A stretch of DNA of 56,246 nt from an uncultured Octadecabacter sp. (GTDB taxonomy: Bacteria > Pseudomonadota > Alphaproteobacteria > Rhodobacterales > Rhodobacteraceae). The stretch is from assembly GCA_937891785.1 (NCBI GenBank), contig CALAGN010000119.1, forward strand, positions 1 through 56,246, given 5' to 3'. This document shows positions 26,263-35,067 of this stretch, one piece after another (position 1 is the stretch's first letter; the number at the start of each line of letters is the position of its first letter). The translations under genes and the position numbers were made by a program. A model generated the notes under the pieces. The model was given only the letters and a program-made list of their open reading frames with translations. It searched no databases and had not been told where the DNA came from.

Positions 26263-28203
26263 CTAAGGTGGGGGTGATCCCCATCCGGGAAGAATTGCAT
26301 CATGGCCATGACACGCGTGGCGGTGGTTTTCAATTGTATTTTCCGCTCGGTTGTCTTGATAGCGATAGCCCAGCGACTGCACGCGGTGGAGCGGTGGGGG
26401 GTGATGGATCGCATAGGTCAGCGTCAAAGCTGCGCGCAGGACGGCCGGCCATGACGGCGCACAAAGGTAAAGCGGCACCCAGCGTGGTGCGAAGCTTTGC
26501 TTGAAGCGGGTCAGCCCCTGCGCGCGACGTGTCAGGCGGCCAGGCAATCCCACAGGCAATCCCAGTGGCGCCGCAGCAAGGCTGAGCGACGAAATACCGG
26601 AACGCCTCGCGCCGTGAATGGCGGCGATGATCAGACTGTGCATGGTTCCGTCGGGCAGGTCGCCGCTATGGCGCATCAGGTCGAGCGACCATACCTCTGT
26701 GCTGGCGCGAAACGTAACAAAAGCAATGGTTTGTCCGTCACGTTGCGCCAAGAAAACCTGCTGGCGCGCCAGTTCGTGCGGATCAAACCGGCCCATTGAA
26801 ATGCCGTTTTCACCGCCGTGTTGTGCGGCCCAGTCTTGGGCGATCTGGCGCAAGGCGGTGATCGGCAAAACGGGTGTTTGGGTGATGCTGATTCCTGACT
26901 TTTCGGCGTGGCGCAGTTTGCGGCGCAATTGACGGTGTTGTGGTCCCTCAAGCGCCCATATGGCAGGCGTAATCAGGGCCTCGGCCCCGGTTCGCAGGGC
27001 CTTCCAACCATCGTGTTGTGCCTGGCACGCCACCCGTGCATCGCATTTATATAGGACCGGCCGCCGCCCAACATGTCGCGCAATCTGGGCGACATCACGG
27101 TGTGATGCAATGCCCCATGCGGGGCCGATCGCGCAAGCATGTCCGGTGATGTTCTGGATCATCCAGCCATTGCCGCGATGGCCCCAGATGGTTGCGCCTT
27201 GCCGTGATAGGGCCCATTCAGGATGCGGCGCGGTGTTCAAGCCGCGCACAAGATCCATGCCGCGTAATGGGGCCATGGCGCAGGGCGCAGGTCCACGCAC
27301 AGGTCGCAATAGCGTTGCAAATGCAAGTACGGCAGGCAGGCCATAATAGATAATGCGAAACGCGACCACCGTCGCCAAGAGCGTGGCATCATCTACCATC
27401 GGCAGACAGGACAGCAGCGTAAGATCGAACGCACCAATGCCACCTGGCGCGTTGGACAAAAGCCCCGCCCCAAGTGCGAGAAGATAGGCCGTAAAGAACA
27501 GCGCAGCCGGGGGAGCGATCCCGGCTGGAAACAGCACAAACAACGCGAGTGCGGCGCAGCTGGTATCAATCAGGCACCAGAACAACATGGCCCCCAGATC
27601 GCCAAACCCGGTGCGCGCGCCCGTTTTACGAAGCATGAAAAACGTAGCTGTAACCGCAATCGCCATCAGTGCAGCCGCACCCGATATGGTTTGCATCATC
27701 GTGCCTGGTAGGGGCAGGCCCGTAACCGCAACCATCGCGGCGGCAATCACGGCCCAAGCGGCCAGAAACGACAGACTGACGAGCACCGAAATCTGCGTCG
27801 CTCGCCACAGCTCGATGCGCGGCAAACAGCGCCAGCGGACAAGCGCGCCTGTCAGGCTGCCAAAGCCAAGCATTTGACCAACCGCGATTGCACGTATGCC
27901 TGCGCGGCGCGCATCTATCGGTGCAACGTCCGTGCCCAACATCCGATGCACTCCCGCGTCATATTGTCCGACAGCGACGAAACTGGCGCAGGTGGCCACT
28001 GCCGACAGCGCCCATTGGCTTGGCGTGGTGGCTGCAACTGCGGTCCATAGATGGGCCATGTTGATCCCGTCGATCCGGCGCAACAACAACATGCCAAAGA
28101 AAACCAGCGCCGCCAGCGGCAGCAATCGCCCCAATAGGGCGAGCCGTCGGACACCAATTAGGTGCGGGTGGGGCGTTGAAGTAACCTGCGAATGGGGCGG
28201 CAT
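26263..28203 (-). CDS. MprF-like bifunctional membrane protein (flippase plus DUF2156 lipid aminoacyl transferase)
   Basis: A 646-residue protein. The N-terminal half (to about residue 305) has about eight hydrophobic segments like the UPF0104/flippase domain of MprF. The C-terminal half is a DUF2156 GNAT-like domain (WGHRGNGWMIQN, LRRKLRHAEKSGI, AFVTFRASTEVWSLDLMRH). MprF-type enzymes transfer an amino acid from aminoacyl-tRNA to phosphatidylglycerol and flip the product, lowering surface charge. The amino acid used here cannot be read. ATG 28203 with AGGGA upstream is preferred to the extended frame at 28245. The bmt gene follows 16 bases after the stop. Confidence 0.82.
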   Translation of the reverse strand: MPPHSQVTSTPHPHLIGVRRLALLGRLLPLAALVFFGMLLLRRIDGINMAHLWTAVAATTPSQWALSAVATCASFVAVGQYDAGVHRMLGTDVAPIDARRAGIRAIAVGQMLGFGSLTGALVRWRCLPRIELWRATQISVLVSLSFLAAWAVIAAAMVAVTGLPLPGTMMQTISGAAALMAIAVTATFFMLRKTGARTGFGDLGAMLFWCLIDTSCAALALFVLFPAGIAPPAALFFTAYLLALGAGLLSNAPGGIGAFDLTLLSCLPMVDDATLLATVVAFRIIYYGLPAVLAFATLLRPVRGPAPCAMAPLRGMDLVRGLNTAPHPEWALSRQGATIWGHRGNGWMIQNITGHACAIGPAWGIASHRDVAQIARHVGRRPVLYKCDARVACQAQHDGWKALRTGAEALITPAIWALEGPQHRQLRRKLRHAEKSGISITQTPVLPITALRQIAQDWAAQHGGENGISMGRFDPHELARQQVFLAQRDGQTIAFVTFRASTEVWSLDLMRHSGDLPDGTMHSLIIAAIHGARRSGISSLSLAAAPLGLPVGLPGRLTRRAQGLTRFKQSFAPRWVPLYLCAPSWPAVLRAALTLTYAIHHPPPLHRVQSLGYRYQDNRAENTIENHRHACHGHDAILPGWGSPPP

Positions 28204-28289
28204 ATTATCCCTGCTTGGACGGCGCCGAAAACGCCGGCAATCCAATCAGCCCTAAGGGTGTGCCGTGAACGTCAGGTTAAGTGGCCCGC

Positions 28290-28326
28290 AATAAAAACAG
28301 CGCGACGGGATATGCCCGCCGCGCTG
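28290..28326 (-). terminator. Rho-independent terminator behind the zeta subunit gene
   Basis: CAGCGCG (28298-28304) pairs with CGCGCTG (28320-28326), and CGGG/CCCG extend the stem inside. On the minus strand the hairpin is followed by TTTTTATT (28297-28290). It should end the DUF1476 transcript before the mprF-like gene. Confidence 0.78.
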
Positions 28327-28375
28327 CTGATTTTCCCATAAGACCCGCGCATAACCGCGCAAGTTTATAAAAGTT

Positions 28376-28690
28376 CTAGATTTCTTGCACCAGTTGGGTT
28401 TTGGCCTGCGCCATGCACTCGGCCATTTTGGCGCGGATCGCGGCCTCGTTTGCCTTGTCGCCGACATCGGCCGTTAGCTTACGAAAGACATCCTCGTGGC
28501 CGGCCTCTTCAAAGTCGGACTTGATCACTTCGCGCACATAGGCTTCGACGTCATCACCTGATTTGCCCAACAGTTCGGCGGCCCAAAGGCCCAAAAGTTT
28601 GTTGCAGCGGGCATCGGCCTTGAACTGCATTTCAGCATCATGGGCGAACTTTGCTTCAAAAGCGTTTTCGCGTTCGTCAAAGGTGGACAT
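28376..28690 (-). CDS. DUF1476 protein, zeta-type inhibitor of F1-ATPase
   Basis: A 104-residue, highly charged, four-helix protein ([18 protein letters not shown] at the start). DUF1476 is the alphaproteobacterial zeta subunit, first found in Paracoccus denitrificans, whose N-terminus enters the F1 catalytic interface and blocks ATP hydrolysis. The frame is open to 28918, but ATG 28690 has AGAGGT upstream and gives the family length. It is monocistronic, divergent from purC, and followed by a clear terminator. Confidence 0.9.
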   Translation of the reverse strand: MSTFDERENAFEAKFAHDAEMQFKADARCNKLLGLWAAELLGKSGDDVEAYVREVIKSDFEEAGHEDVFRKLTADVGDKANEAAIRAKMAECMAQAKTQLVQEI

Positions 28691-28840
28691 GGGTTGGACC
28701 TCTTGCTTGAAATGGCATTGCCTAAGATATGCCCCGCTGAACGCTTGCCCGCAAGGGGGGCTTGGCTTATGACGCGCCCTATGTCGCGCGCTGACGCGTG
28801 CCCCGCCCTTGGGACACCGCCGCGACTGGTGGAGCAGAGC

Positions 28841-29602
28841 ATGGCACGTCGCAAGCTGGTGTATGAAGGTAAGGCCAAGACCCTTTACGAGGGCCCCGAG
28901 CCCGGAACGCTGGTGCAATATTTCAAAGATGACGCCACTGCCGGAAACGGTGAAAAGAGGGACGTGATCGACGGCAAAGGTGTTCTAAACAACCGGCTGA
29001 GCGAGTTTTTCATGACCGGATTGGCCGCGATCGGGGTGCCAACCCATTTTATCCGGCGCCTGAATATGCGCGAGCAACTGATCCGGGCTGTAGAGATTAT
29101 CCCGCTTGAGGTGATCGTGCGTAATTACGCCGCCGGATCAATGGCGAGACGTTTGGGAATCGAAGAGGGCACGCAATTGCCCCGCCCGATTATCGAATTC
29201 AGCTACAAAGACGATTCTCTTGGCGACCCGCTGGTGCCCGAAGAATATATCATGGCGTTCGGCTGGGCCAGTCAGCAGGAAATGGACGATATCGTCTCGC
29301 TTGCCTTGCGGGTGAACGATTTCATGTCCGGCGTCATGTTTGGGGTCGGCATCAAACTGGTCGATTTCAAAATCGAAGTCGGGCGCGTCTGGGAAGGTGA
29401 TTTCCAACGCCTGATCGTCGCCGATGAAATCAGCCCCGATAGCTGTCGTTTGTGGGATATCGAGACCGGCAAAAAGCTAGATAAGGACGTATTTCGCCGT
29501 GATCTGGGCAGCCTGAAAGACGCTTATACCGAAGTGGCCCGACGTTTGGGCGTGTTGCCAACCAACACTGCAAGCATGCCAAAGCCGACACTGATTAATT
29601 GA
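28841..29602 (+). CDS. purC: Phosphoribosylaminoimidazole-succinocarboxamide synthase
   Basis: A 253-residue SAICAR synthetase. Family motifs are present: [43 protein letters not shown] and [12 protein letters not shown]. The frame reads upstream to 28640, but ATG 28841 with GGAG before it gives the family start [10 protein letters not shown]. It heads the purC-purS-purQ group, which performs SAICAR and FGAM synthesis. Confidence 0.96.
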   Translation: MARRKLVYEGKAKTLYEGPEPGTLVQYFKDDATAGNGEKRDVIDGKGVLNNRLSEFFMTGLAAIGVPTHFIRRLNMREQLIRAVEIIPLEVIVRNYAAGSMARRLGIEEGTQLPRPIIEFSYKDDSLGDPLVPEEYIMAFGWASQQEMDDIVSLALRVNDFMSGVMFGVGIKLVDFKIEVGRVWEGDFQRLIVADEISPDSCRLWDIETGKKLDKDVFRRDLGSLKDAYTEVARRLGVLPTNTASMPKPTLIN

Positions 29603-29617
29603 GCTTTGGGTTTTGGA

Positions 29618-29643
29618 TATTTTTAGCAAGATGAGATTGAGGG
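29618..29643. repeat. Dispersed repeat, copy 2, at the purS ribosome-binding site
   Basis: ATATTTTTA followed by GCAAGATGAGATTGAGGG (29626-29643). The last 18 bases recur exactly at 54575-54592, in front of acuI. Its GAGGG end supplies the Shine-Dalgarno sequence for purS (ATG 29651). Confidence 0.75.
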
Positions 29644-29650
29644 TTAGACC

Positions 29651-29881
29651 ATGAAAGCACGGGTTCATGTGATGTTGAAAGACGGGGTTCTGGACCCGCA
29701 GGGTGCCGCCGTAAAACACGCGCTGGGGACGTTGGGATTTACCGGCGTCGATGCTGTGCGACAGGGCAAGGTGATCGAGCTTGATCTGGCTGATGGGACG
29801 CCCGAGGCAGTGATCGGCGAGATGTGTGAAAAGCTGCTCGCCAATATGGTGATTGAAAGCTACCGCGTCGAGGTTTTGTGA
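29651..29881 (+). CDS. purS: Phosphoribosylformylglycinamidine synthase subunit PurS
   Basis: A 76-residue PurS, the small bridging subunit of the three-part FGAM synthase (PurS-PurL-PurQ). Family segments [17 protein letters not shown] and [11 protein letters not shown] are present. Its TGA overlaps the next start as TGATG. purL is not in the window. Confidence 0.94.
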   Translation: MKARVHVMLKDGVLDPQGAAVKHALGTLGFTGVDAVRQGKVIELDLADGTPEAVIGEMCEKLLANMVIESYRVEVL

Positions 29882-30549
29882 TGAAGGCCGGCGTTGTCGT
29901 CTTTCCGGGGTCCAACTGCGACCGAGATATGGCTGTGGCCCTGCGCAATGCAGGCGCGGATGTGCAGATGATCTGGCACAAGGATGCGGACCTGCCACAA
30001 GGCCTTGATCTGGTGGCAATTCCCGGTGGCTTTTCGTTTGGGGATTACCTGCGCTGTGGTGCCATTGCCGCGCAATCGCCGATTTGTCGCGCTGTTGTTG
30101 GCCATGCGGAACGTGGCGGCTTTGTGCTGGGGGTTTGCAACGGTTTTCAGGTGCTGACCGAAACTGGGATTTTGCCCGGTGCGCTGCTACGCAACAACAA
30201 TCTGAAATACATCTGCCGCACCGTCGAACTGAAGGTAGCGACTGCCGATAGCGCTTTTACGCAAGACTATAAAGTTGGTGACAGCTTGCAGGTGCCAATT
30301 GCGCACCATGACGGCAACTATTTTGCCGATGCGGACACGGTGGCGCGTCTGGAAGGTGAAGACCGCGTGGCCTTTACCTATGGCGATAATCCGAACGGGT
30401 CGGTTGACGACATCGCAGGGGTGCTTAGCGCAAATCGCCGCGTCTTGGGGATGATGCCACATCCGGAACGCGCCAGCGAGGCAGCACATGGCGGCACCGA
30501 CGGGGCGGCAATGTTTCGCGGATTGGTTGGTCAGTTCGCCGCGGCCTAG
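29881..30549 (+). CDS. purQ: Phosphoribosylformylglycinamidine synthase subunit PurQ
   Basis: A 222-residue class I glutamine amidotransferase that feeds ammonia to PurL. The nucleophile cysteine lies in GVCNGFQVL, and the catalytic His-x-Glu in MPHPERAS near the C-terminus. The ATG at 29881 overlaps the purS stop; a GTG at 29878 would add one residue. Confidence 0.95.
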   Translation: MKAGVVVFPGSNCDRDMAVALRNAGADVQMIWHKDADLPQGLDLVAIPGGFSFGDYLRCGAIAAQSPICRAVVGHAERGGFVLGVCNGFQVLTETGILPGALLRNNNLKYICRTVELKVATADSAFTQDYKVGDSLQVPIAHHDGNYFADADTVARLEGEDRVAFTYGDNPNGSVDDIAGVLSANRRVLGMMPHPERASEAAHGGTDGAAMFRGLVGQFAAA

Positions 30550-30584
30550 TTGCCCGCCTGCGGGCTGCCGCGTAAGCTGGTGCA

Positions 30585-32348
30585 ATGATGAAGAGTGACC
30601 AGGATACTAGCGCGCGCATTTCGCGCGGCAAACGGGGGCAGCAGCTCGCGTTGTTGGGCCTGTGCCTGTTTGCGATCTGTGTCATTTATTTCACCAACCA
30701 ACTGCTGACCAAGCGGTTCACCGAAACCACGCGCAACCGCGCTGAGGTGCGGCTGACGCTTTATTCTGCCAACCTGATCAGTGAGTTACAGCGCAATTCC
30801 ATCGTGCCCCAGCTTTTGGCACGTGATCCGGCGCTAATTGGCGCGCTCAATTCGCGGGACTATTCGCTATCGACTCAACGCCTTTTGTCGTTTGTTGACG
30901 AAATTGGCGCGGCGTCGCTGGTGCTGTTTGATGTCGATGGACGCACCGTGGCCGCGACGGACCGCAATCGTCTGGGCGAATCCCACCGCTCGGCGCAATA
31001 TTTTATCGAAGCGCTGCGATCAAATGCCACCGTATTCAGCGTGCAGGCGCGCGAAAGCGGCGGCTTTTCGTTCACATATTCGCGCAAACTGGATGATGGC
31101 GGCGTGTTTCTTGGGGTGATCGCCGTCGAGGTTGATCTGGCCAAGTTGGAGCGCAGTTGGGCCGGTATCGCGGACGCGGTTTTCGTGACGGACAGCGAAG
31201 GAAAGATCATCCTTGCCACCGAAAACCGTTGGCGCGGCCTGAGCGAAGTCGAGGCATTGGAACGCCAAGACGCGCCATCGGCGATTCAGCGCGCGCTTCA
31301 GGCGACCCAAGACTGGACCTCGCTGCCAATCGACGCCTATTTGCAAGGCGAAGGCGTGATGCGCCGCGAGACCCGCGTGCCGTTTCAGGGCTGGCGTATG
31401 ATCAGCTTCACGACCTATGCCTCGGTGCGCGAGCGGGTGAACAGCGTGCTTGCGCTTGAAATTATGGGGTTTGCCATACTACTTGCCGGGTCGTTCTGGC
31501 TGTTATCGCGCAAATCGGTCTTGCGGATGCGGGTCTTCCAACGTGAATCGGCAGAATTGCGTTTGTTGAACCAGCGGTTGCAACGCGAGATTGCCGAGCG
31601 CGAGAAGGTCGAAAAGACCCTTGAGGTCGCCGAGCAGACCCTTGCGCAGTCGTCAAAACTGGCGGCTTTGGGCGAAATGTCAGCCGCCGTCAGCCATGAA
31701 TTGAACCAACCGCTTGCGGCGATGAAAACCTATCTGGCGGGTGCGCGCCTTTTGTTAAGCCGCAAACGCCCCGACGAGGCGCTATCGTCGTTTCAGCGCA
31801 TTGACGATCTGATTGAACGGATGGGTGCTATCACAAAGCAGCTGAAATCCTATGCCAGGAAGGGATCTGACACGTTTGAGCCGGTGGACGTGCGCGATGC
31901 GGTCACCTCGGCGTTGGCGATGATGGAACCACAATTGCGCCAACGCCATGTGAATATCACCTGCACCTTGCCAAAAGAACCAGCACTGATTTTTGGTGAC
32001 CGGATGCGCTATGAGCAGGTGATCATTAACCTGCTGCGCAACGCGCTGGATGCCACCAAGAGTGTGCGTGACCCGTCAATTGATATTCTGTTGGCCGTGG
32101 GTGACACGGTGACCCTGTCGGTGCGTGATAACGGCGAAGGGATTGACGATCACGATGCCCTGTTCGAGCCGTTTTATACCACCAAGCAGCCCGGCGATGG
32201 TGTCGGGCTTGGCTTGGCGATTTCTTCGGGGATTGTGAGCGATCTTGGTGGGCGGTTAACCGCCCGAAATGCCAGTGCGGCGGGGGCTGTATTTGAAGTT
32301 CAACTGCCTATCTGGAAAGAAGATGAAGAAATTTCCGCAGCAGAATAA
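30585..32348 (+). CDS. dctB: DctB-like sensor histidine kinase
   Basis: A 587-residue membrane kinase. A helix at about residues 22-42 is followed by a periplasmic sensing region with the DctB-type pattern (LSTQRLLSFVDEIGAAS, VLFDVDGRTVAATDRNRLGE, YFIEALRS). A second helix lies at about 288-308, then a coiled coil and the kinase core with AAVSHELNQPLAAMKTY (H box), LLRNALDAT (N box), DNGEGIDD and GVGLGLAIS (G boxes). DctB senses C4-dicarboxylates and phosphorylates DctD. The ligand here is inferred from family likeness; no dct transporter is in the window. The regulator follows 11 bases after the stop. Confidence 0.85.
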   Translation: MMKSDQDTSARISRGKRGQQLALLGLCLFAICVIYFTNQLLTKRFTETTRNRAEVRLTLYSANLISELQRNSIVPQLLARDPALIGALNSRDYSLSTQRLLSFVDEIGAASLVLFDVDGRTVAATDRNRLGESHRSAQYFIEALRSNATVFSVQARESGGFSFTYSRKLDDGGVFLGVIAVEVDLAKLERSWAGIADAVFVTDSEGKIILATENRWRGLSEVEALERQDAPSAIQRALQATQDWTSLPIDAYLQGEGVMRRETRVPFQGWRMISFTTYASVRERVNSVLALEIMGFAILLAGSFWLLSRKSVLRMRVFQRESAELRLLNQRLQREIAEREKVEKTLEVAEQTLAQSSKLAALGEMSAAVSHELNQPLAAMKTYLAGARLLLSRKRPDEALSSFQRIDDLIERMGAITKQLKSYARKGSDTFEPVDVRDAVTSALAMMEPQLRQRHVNITCTLPKEPALIFGDRMRYEQVIINLLRNALDATKSVRDPSIDILLAVGDTVTLSVRDNGEGIDDHDALFEPFYTTKQPGDGVGLGLAISSGIVSDLGGRLTARNASAAGAVFEVQLPIWKEDEEISAAE

Positions 32349-32359
32349 GGTTCGGAACT

Positions 32360-33694
32360 ATGGCACAGGCAATGAAGATCGCGATTGTCGACGACGAAAA
32401 GGACATGCGGCAGTCGATCAGCCAATGGCTGGCCCTGTCAGGCTTTGACACCGAAACCTTTGCCAGCGCCGAAGAAGCCCTGCGTGGCCTTGGTCCGGAT
32501 TATCCCGGTATCATCGTCACTGACATCAAGATGCCCGGTATGGACGGCATGCAATTTCTTAAGAAACTCAAGGGTGTAGATAGCACTCTTCCAGTTATTA
32601 TGATCACGGGTCACGGTGATGTGCCCATGGCCGTCGAAGCAATGCGCATCGGCGCTTTCGATTTTCTGGAAAAGCCGTTCAACCCTGATCGCATGACCGA
32701 ACTGGCCAAAAAGGCTACGAATGCCCGCCGTTTGACCCTTGATAACCGTGCCCTGCGCCGCGAATTGTCGGATGGCAGTGCGCTTATCAAGAAACTGATT
32801 GGCGCCAGCCCCGTGATGGAACGCCTTAAGGAAGACATCCTTGATCTGGGGCAGGCCGATGGTCACGTTTTGATCGAGGGCGAAACCGGGACCGGAAAAA
32901 CCATCGTCGCCCATGCGCTACATGCCGTAGGTGCGCGGGCCAGCAAGAAATTCGTGCTGATCAGCTGCTCGGCCTATGATGAAGAAGCGTTGCAAAAGCG
33001 GCTGTTTGGCCCCGTCGGACAGGATGACCCGATCCCTGCTATGGAAGAGGCGCGCGGCGGCACGCTTGTGCTTGAAGACATTGAATCACTTGGGCAGGCG
33101 CCACAAGCGCGCCTTTTGCAGGCGATCAACGATCAAGGTGCGCCCGCGGAAACTCGGATTGTGGCCATTTGTAACCTGCAAGATGAAGGCAAAACCTGCG
33201 AGAGCGAGCTGCGTGCCGACCTGTTTTACCGTCTTGCCGCCCTGCGGATCACGGTACCGCCTTTGCGCCAGCGTGGCGAAGATATCCTGACGCTGTTCAC
33301 CCGTCTGGGGGAGCAGTTTGCCGATGAATACGGCTGTGGCGCCCCCGAGCTTAGCGCGCAGGAAGCCGCGCAATTGCTGCAAGCCCCTTGGCCCGGCAAC
33401 GTGCGCCAGTTGATCAACGTGGCCGAACGCGCCGTGCTGCAAAACCGCCGTGGCACGGGAACCATCGCATCGTTGTTGATGGCCGATGACGAAGAAAGCA
33501 GGCCCGCCATGACGACCGAAGGCAAGCCGCTGAAAGAATTCGTCGATGCGTTTGAACGTATGTTGATCGACAACACCATGCGTCGCCACAAGGGCAGCAT
33601 CGGTAGCGTGATGGATGAACTCTGCCTGCCACGGCGCACGCTGAACGAAAAGATGGCGAAATATGCGCTGCAACGGTCTGACTATCTGGGCTAA
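32360..33694 (+). CDS. dctD: DctD-like response regulator without the sigma-54 contact loop
   Basis: A 444-residue regulator: receiver domain with phosphoacceptor D55 (VTDIKMPG), AAA+ domain with Walker A at about 173-181 (GETGTGKT), arginine-finger segment LRADLFYRL, and a Fis-type helix-turn-helix (about 415-440). The L1 loop that should carry GAFTGA is missing: RLFG is followed directly by PVGQDDPIP. The Walker B segment reads LVLEDIE in place of the usual LFLDEIG. GAFTGA contacts sigma-54, so the protein should not be a normal RpoN activator. The Rhodobacter capsulatus NtrC and HupR proteins are precedents for such relatives. Downstream lies the ATP-grasp pseudogene. Confidence 0.85.
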   Translation: MAQAMKIAIVDDEKDMRQSISQWLALSGFDTETFASAEEALRGLGPDYPGIIVTDIKMPGMDGMQFLKKLKGVDSTLPVIMITGHGDVPMAVEAMRIGAFDFLEKPFNPDRMTELAKKATNARRLTLDNRALRRELSDGSALIKKLIGASPVMERLKEDILDLGQADGHVLIEGETGTGKTIVAHALHAVGARASKKFVLISCSAYDEEALQKRLFGPVGQDDPIPAMEEARGGTLVLEDIESLGQAPQARLLQAINDQGAPAETRIVAICNLQDEGKTCESELRADLFYRLAALRITVPPLRQRGEDILTLFTRLGEQFADEYGCGAPELSAQEAAQLLQAPWPGNVRQLINVAERAVLQNRRGTGTIASLLMADDEESRPAMTTEGKPLKEFVDAFERMLIDNTMRRHKGSIGSVMDELCLPRRTLNEKMAKYALQRSDYLG

Positions 33695-33712
33695 CGCGCC
33701 TGGCGCGCGGCG

Positions 33713-34400
33713 TTACATATGCCGCCAGCGGTTGGCCCAATCCAAATCCTGAAAGAACGGCCCCTGCATTGTCGAATTTGGTGTGCCCCATGTCCGTCGT
33801 TCCATTCAAGGACATGGGGCACACCCTTTTCATCGACAGCCAAATCCCACCCCAGACATTCTGCGGATGGAAACTGGCTGTGAAGTTTGACGGCCAAAGC
33901 CGCACAGGCTTGGATGCTTGGAATTTCAATGCCGCCAAACCGCACGCCTGTATTGGGATGGCAGGCGATGGTGTTCTGATCTGTAAGATATCCGACATCT
34001 GACAAACGACCCGTATCAATCGCAAACGCCACTCTGAGTGCGGTTCGCGATTTGACGCGCGCTTGTTTGTGCGCTCTGCCCGAAGACATGTGCCGCATCT
34101 CGTCGAGATGCCTTTGTTGTTCGCGGCGGTCCTGATCCGAATGGTGGCAAGTGAACCCTGCGAGATTGGATCAAAATCCGTGTGCTGCTTGATCACATGC
34201 TGGAACTCACCACTGCTAAGAACGCCGATCTGTTCGGGATCAAACGTGGCACGTGTAAGAAACTGGATTCCGCTCCCCTGCGACGGTGCGTCTGACTTGA
34301 AAAGGATGACGGGCCAAGAATCTTGGTGGTGTGCGTATACCCCTGCCCGTCGTTGAGATAGGCGAAGTCAGGAAAGTGCTAGGCACCAAAAAGCTTTGGC
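33713..34400 (-). pseudogene. Decayed sugar-transfer-associated ATP-grasp gene
   Basis: Pieces of one ATP-grasp protein are spread over three reading frames on the minus strand. From upstream: SGEFQHVIKQHTDFDPIS and SLATIRIRT (about 34225-34130); then DTGRLSD, HPNTGVRFGGIEIP and CLGWDLAVDEKGVPHVLEWN in a second frame (about 34020-33800); then the C-terminus MQGPFFQDLDWANRW in a third frame ending at TAA 33713. The order is collinear with intact family members, so at least two frameshifts have occurred. The N-terminal part is unrecognisable beyond about 34400. A chain of sequencing errors is less likely than decay, because the N-terminus is gone too. Confidence 0.68.
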
Positions 34401-34634
34401 CCCATAAATCTACGCCGTGAAAGATAGGGGTGCGACGACGGATTTCCGATTTAGTTGCTGTATTTAGGTGTTCGGGATCCAACCTTCACGCCCGATTTCA
34501 TGTTTTCTGCGAACCAGTTTGGTGTTGCGGTGCTTTGGTTTGAGCCTATGCCTGCAGTTGTGTGAGCGGCTGCAACCCATGATTGCTGCGATGGCGCGGA
34601 CCTTTGGTAAGTGTTCAGCAATGTGGAAACGCAC

Positions 34635-34648
34635 GCGTCACGTGACGC
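34635..34648. promoter_or_regulatory. 14-base palindrome GCGTCACGTGACGC
   Basis: A perfect inverted repeat without spacer, in the non-coding stretch ahead of rne. It could be an operator. No regulator can be named. Confidence 0.4.
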
Positions 34649-34890
34649 AAACGTGAGTTTGAGTCACTTTCAGATTGTAATCTGCCCCCATTCACACCTA
34701 TGTAGAAGTTACGGACGGTTGCCATGACGCTTTGTGCAAAAGTCCGGTGAGTTTTTCTGCCAAGGGTTGCGCGGCCAAATGCCGCCCCTTTTGACAGACC
34801 GAAGATGTGGCCCCCGCATAAACCATGACAGGGCCAGATAAACAGCCCGCGGGCGCTGTTGGACAACCAAAGCGCCGGGCACTGAATGGG

Positions 34891-34906
34891 CCGCAGTTTT
34901 CTGCGG
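34891..34906 (+). promoter_or_regulatory. Hairpin in the rne leader
   Basis: CCGCAG-TTTT-CTGCGG forms a perfect 6-pair stem with a U-rich loop about 160 bases before the rne start. A stem with exposed U residues is a plausible RNase E autoregulation site. Confidence 0.45.
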
Positions 34907-35067
34907 TCGGAGAAGAAACGCGATGAAACGCGCGCAACTGACAGATAAACGTGAACGGGGCATTTTGTCTCGCCGTTCTGCCGTTGTGCCAGTCGCCCTT
35001 AATAGTCACGCCAGCCAGACAATTACGCCCCCCGGGCGCCGTTTGCGTTGCCGTGTGATCGGACAAC

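Larger units (their letters stand above)
34401..35067 (+). promoter_or_regulatory. Long leader region upstream of rne
   Basis: This 667-base stretch has no supported gene. It likely includes the rne promoter and a long 5' untranslated region. It contains a 14-base perfect palindrome at 34635-34648, a hairpin at 34891-34906 and GC-rich inverted stretches near 35030. rne mRNAs in other bacteria carry long structured leaders through which RNase E limits its own level; the same is inferred here. A frame starting at ATG 34923 with GGAG upstream overlaps the rne start and may be chance. Confidence 0.5.

Noticed and set aside
32360-33694. Regulator named as a classical RpoN-dependent DctD
   Set aside because: The GAFTGA loop is missing, so sigma-54 activation is not supported; only family likeness to DctD is kept.
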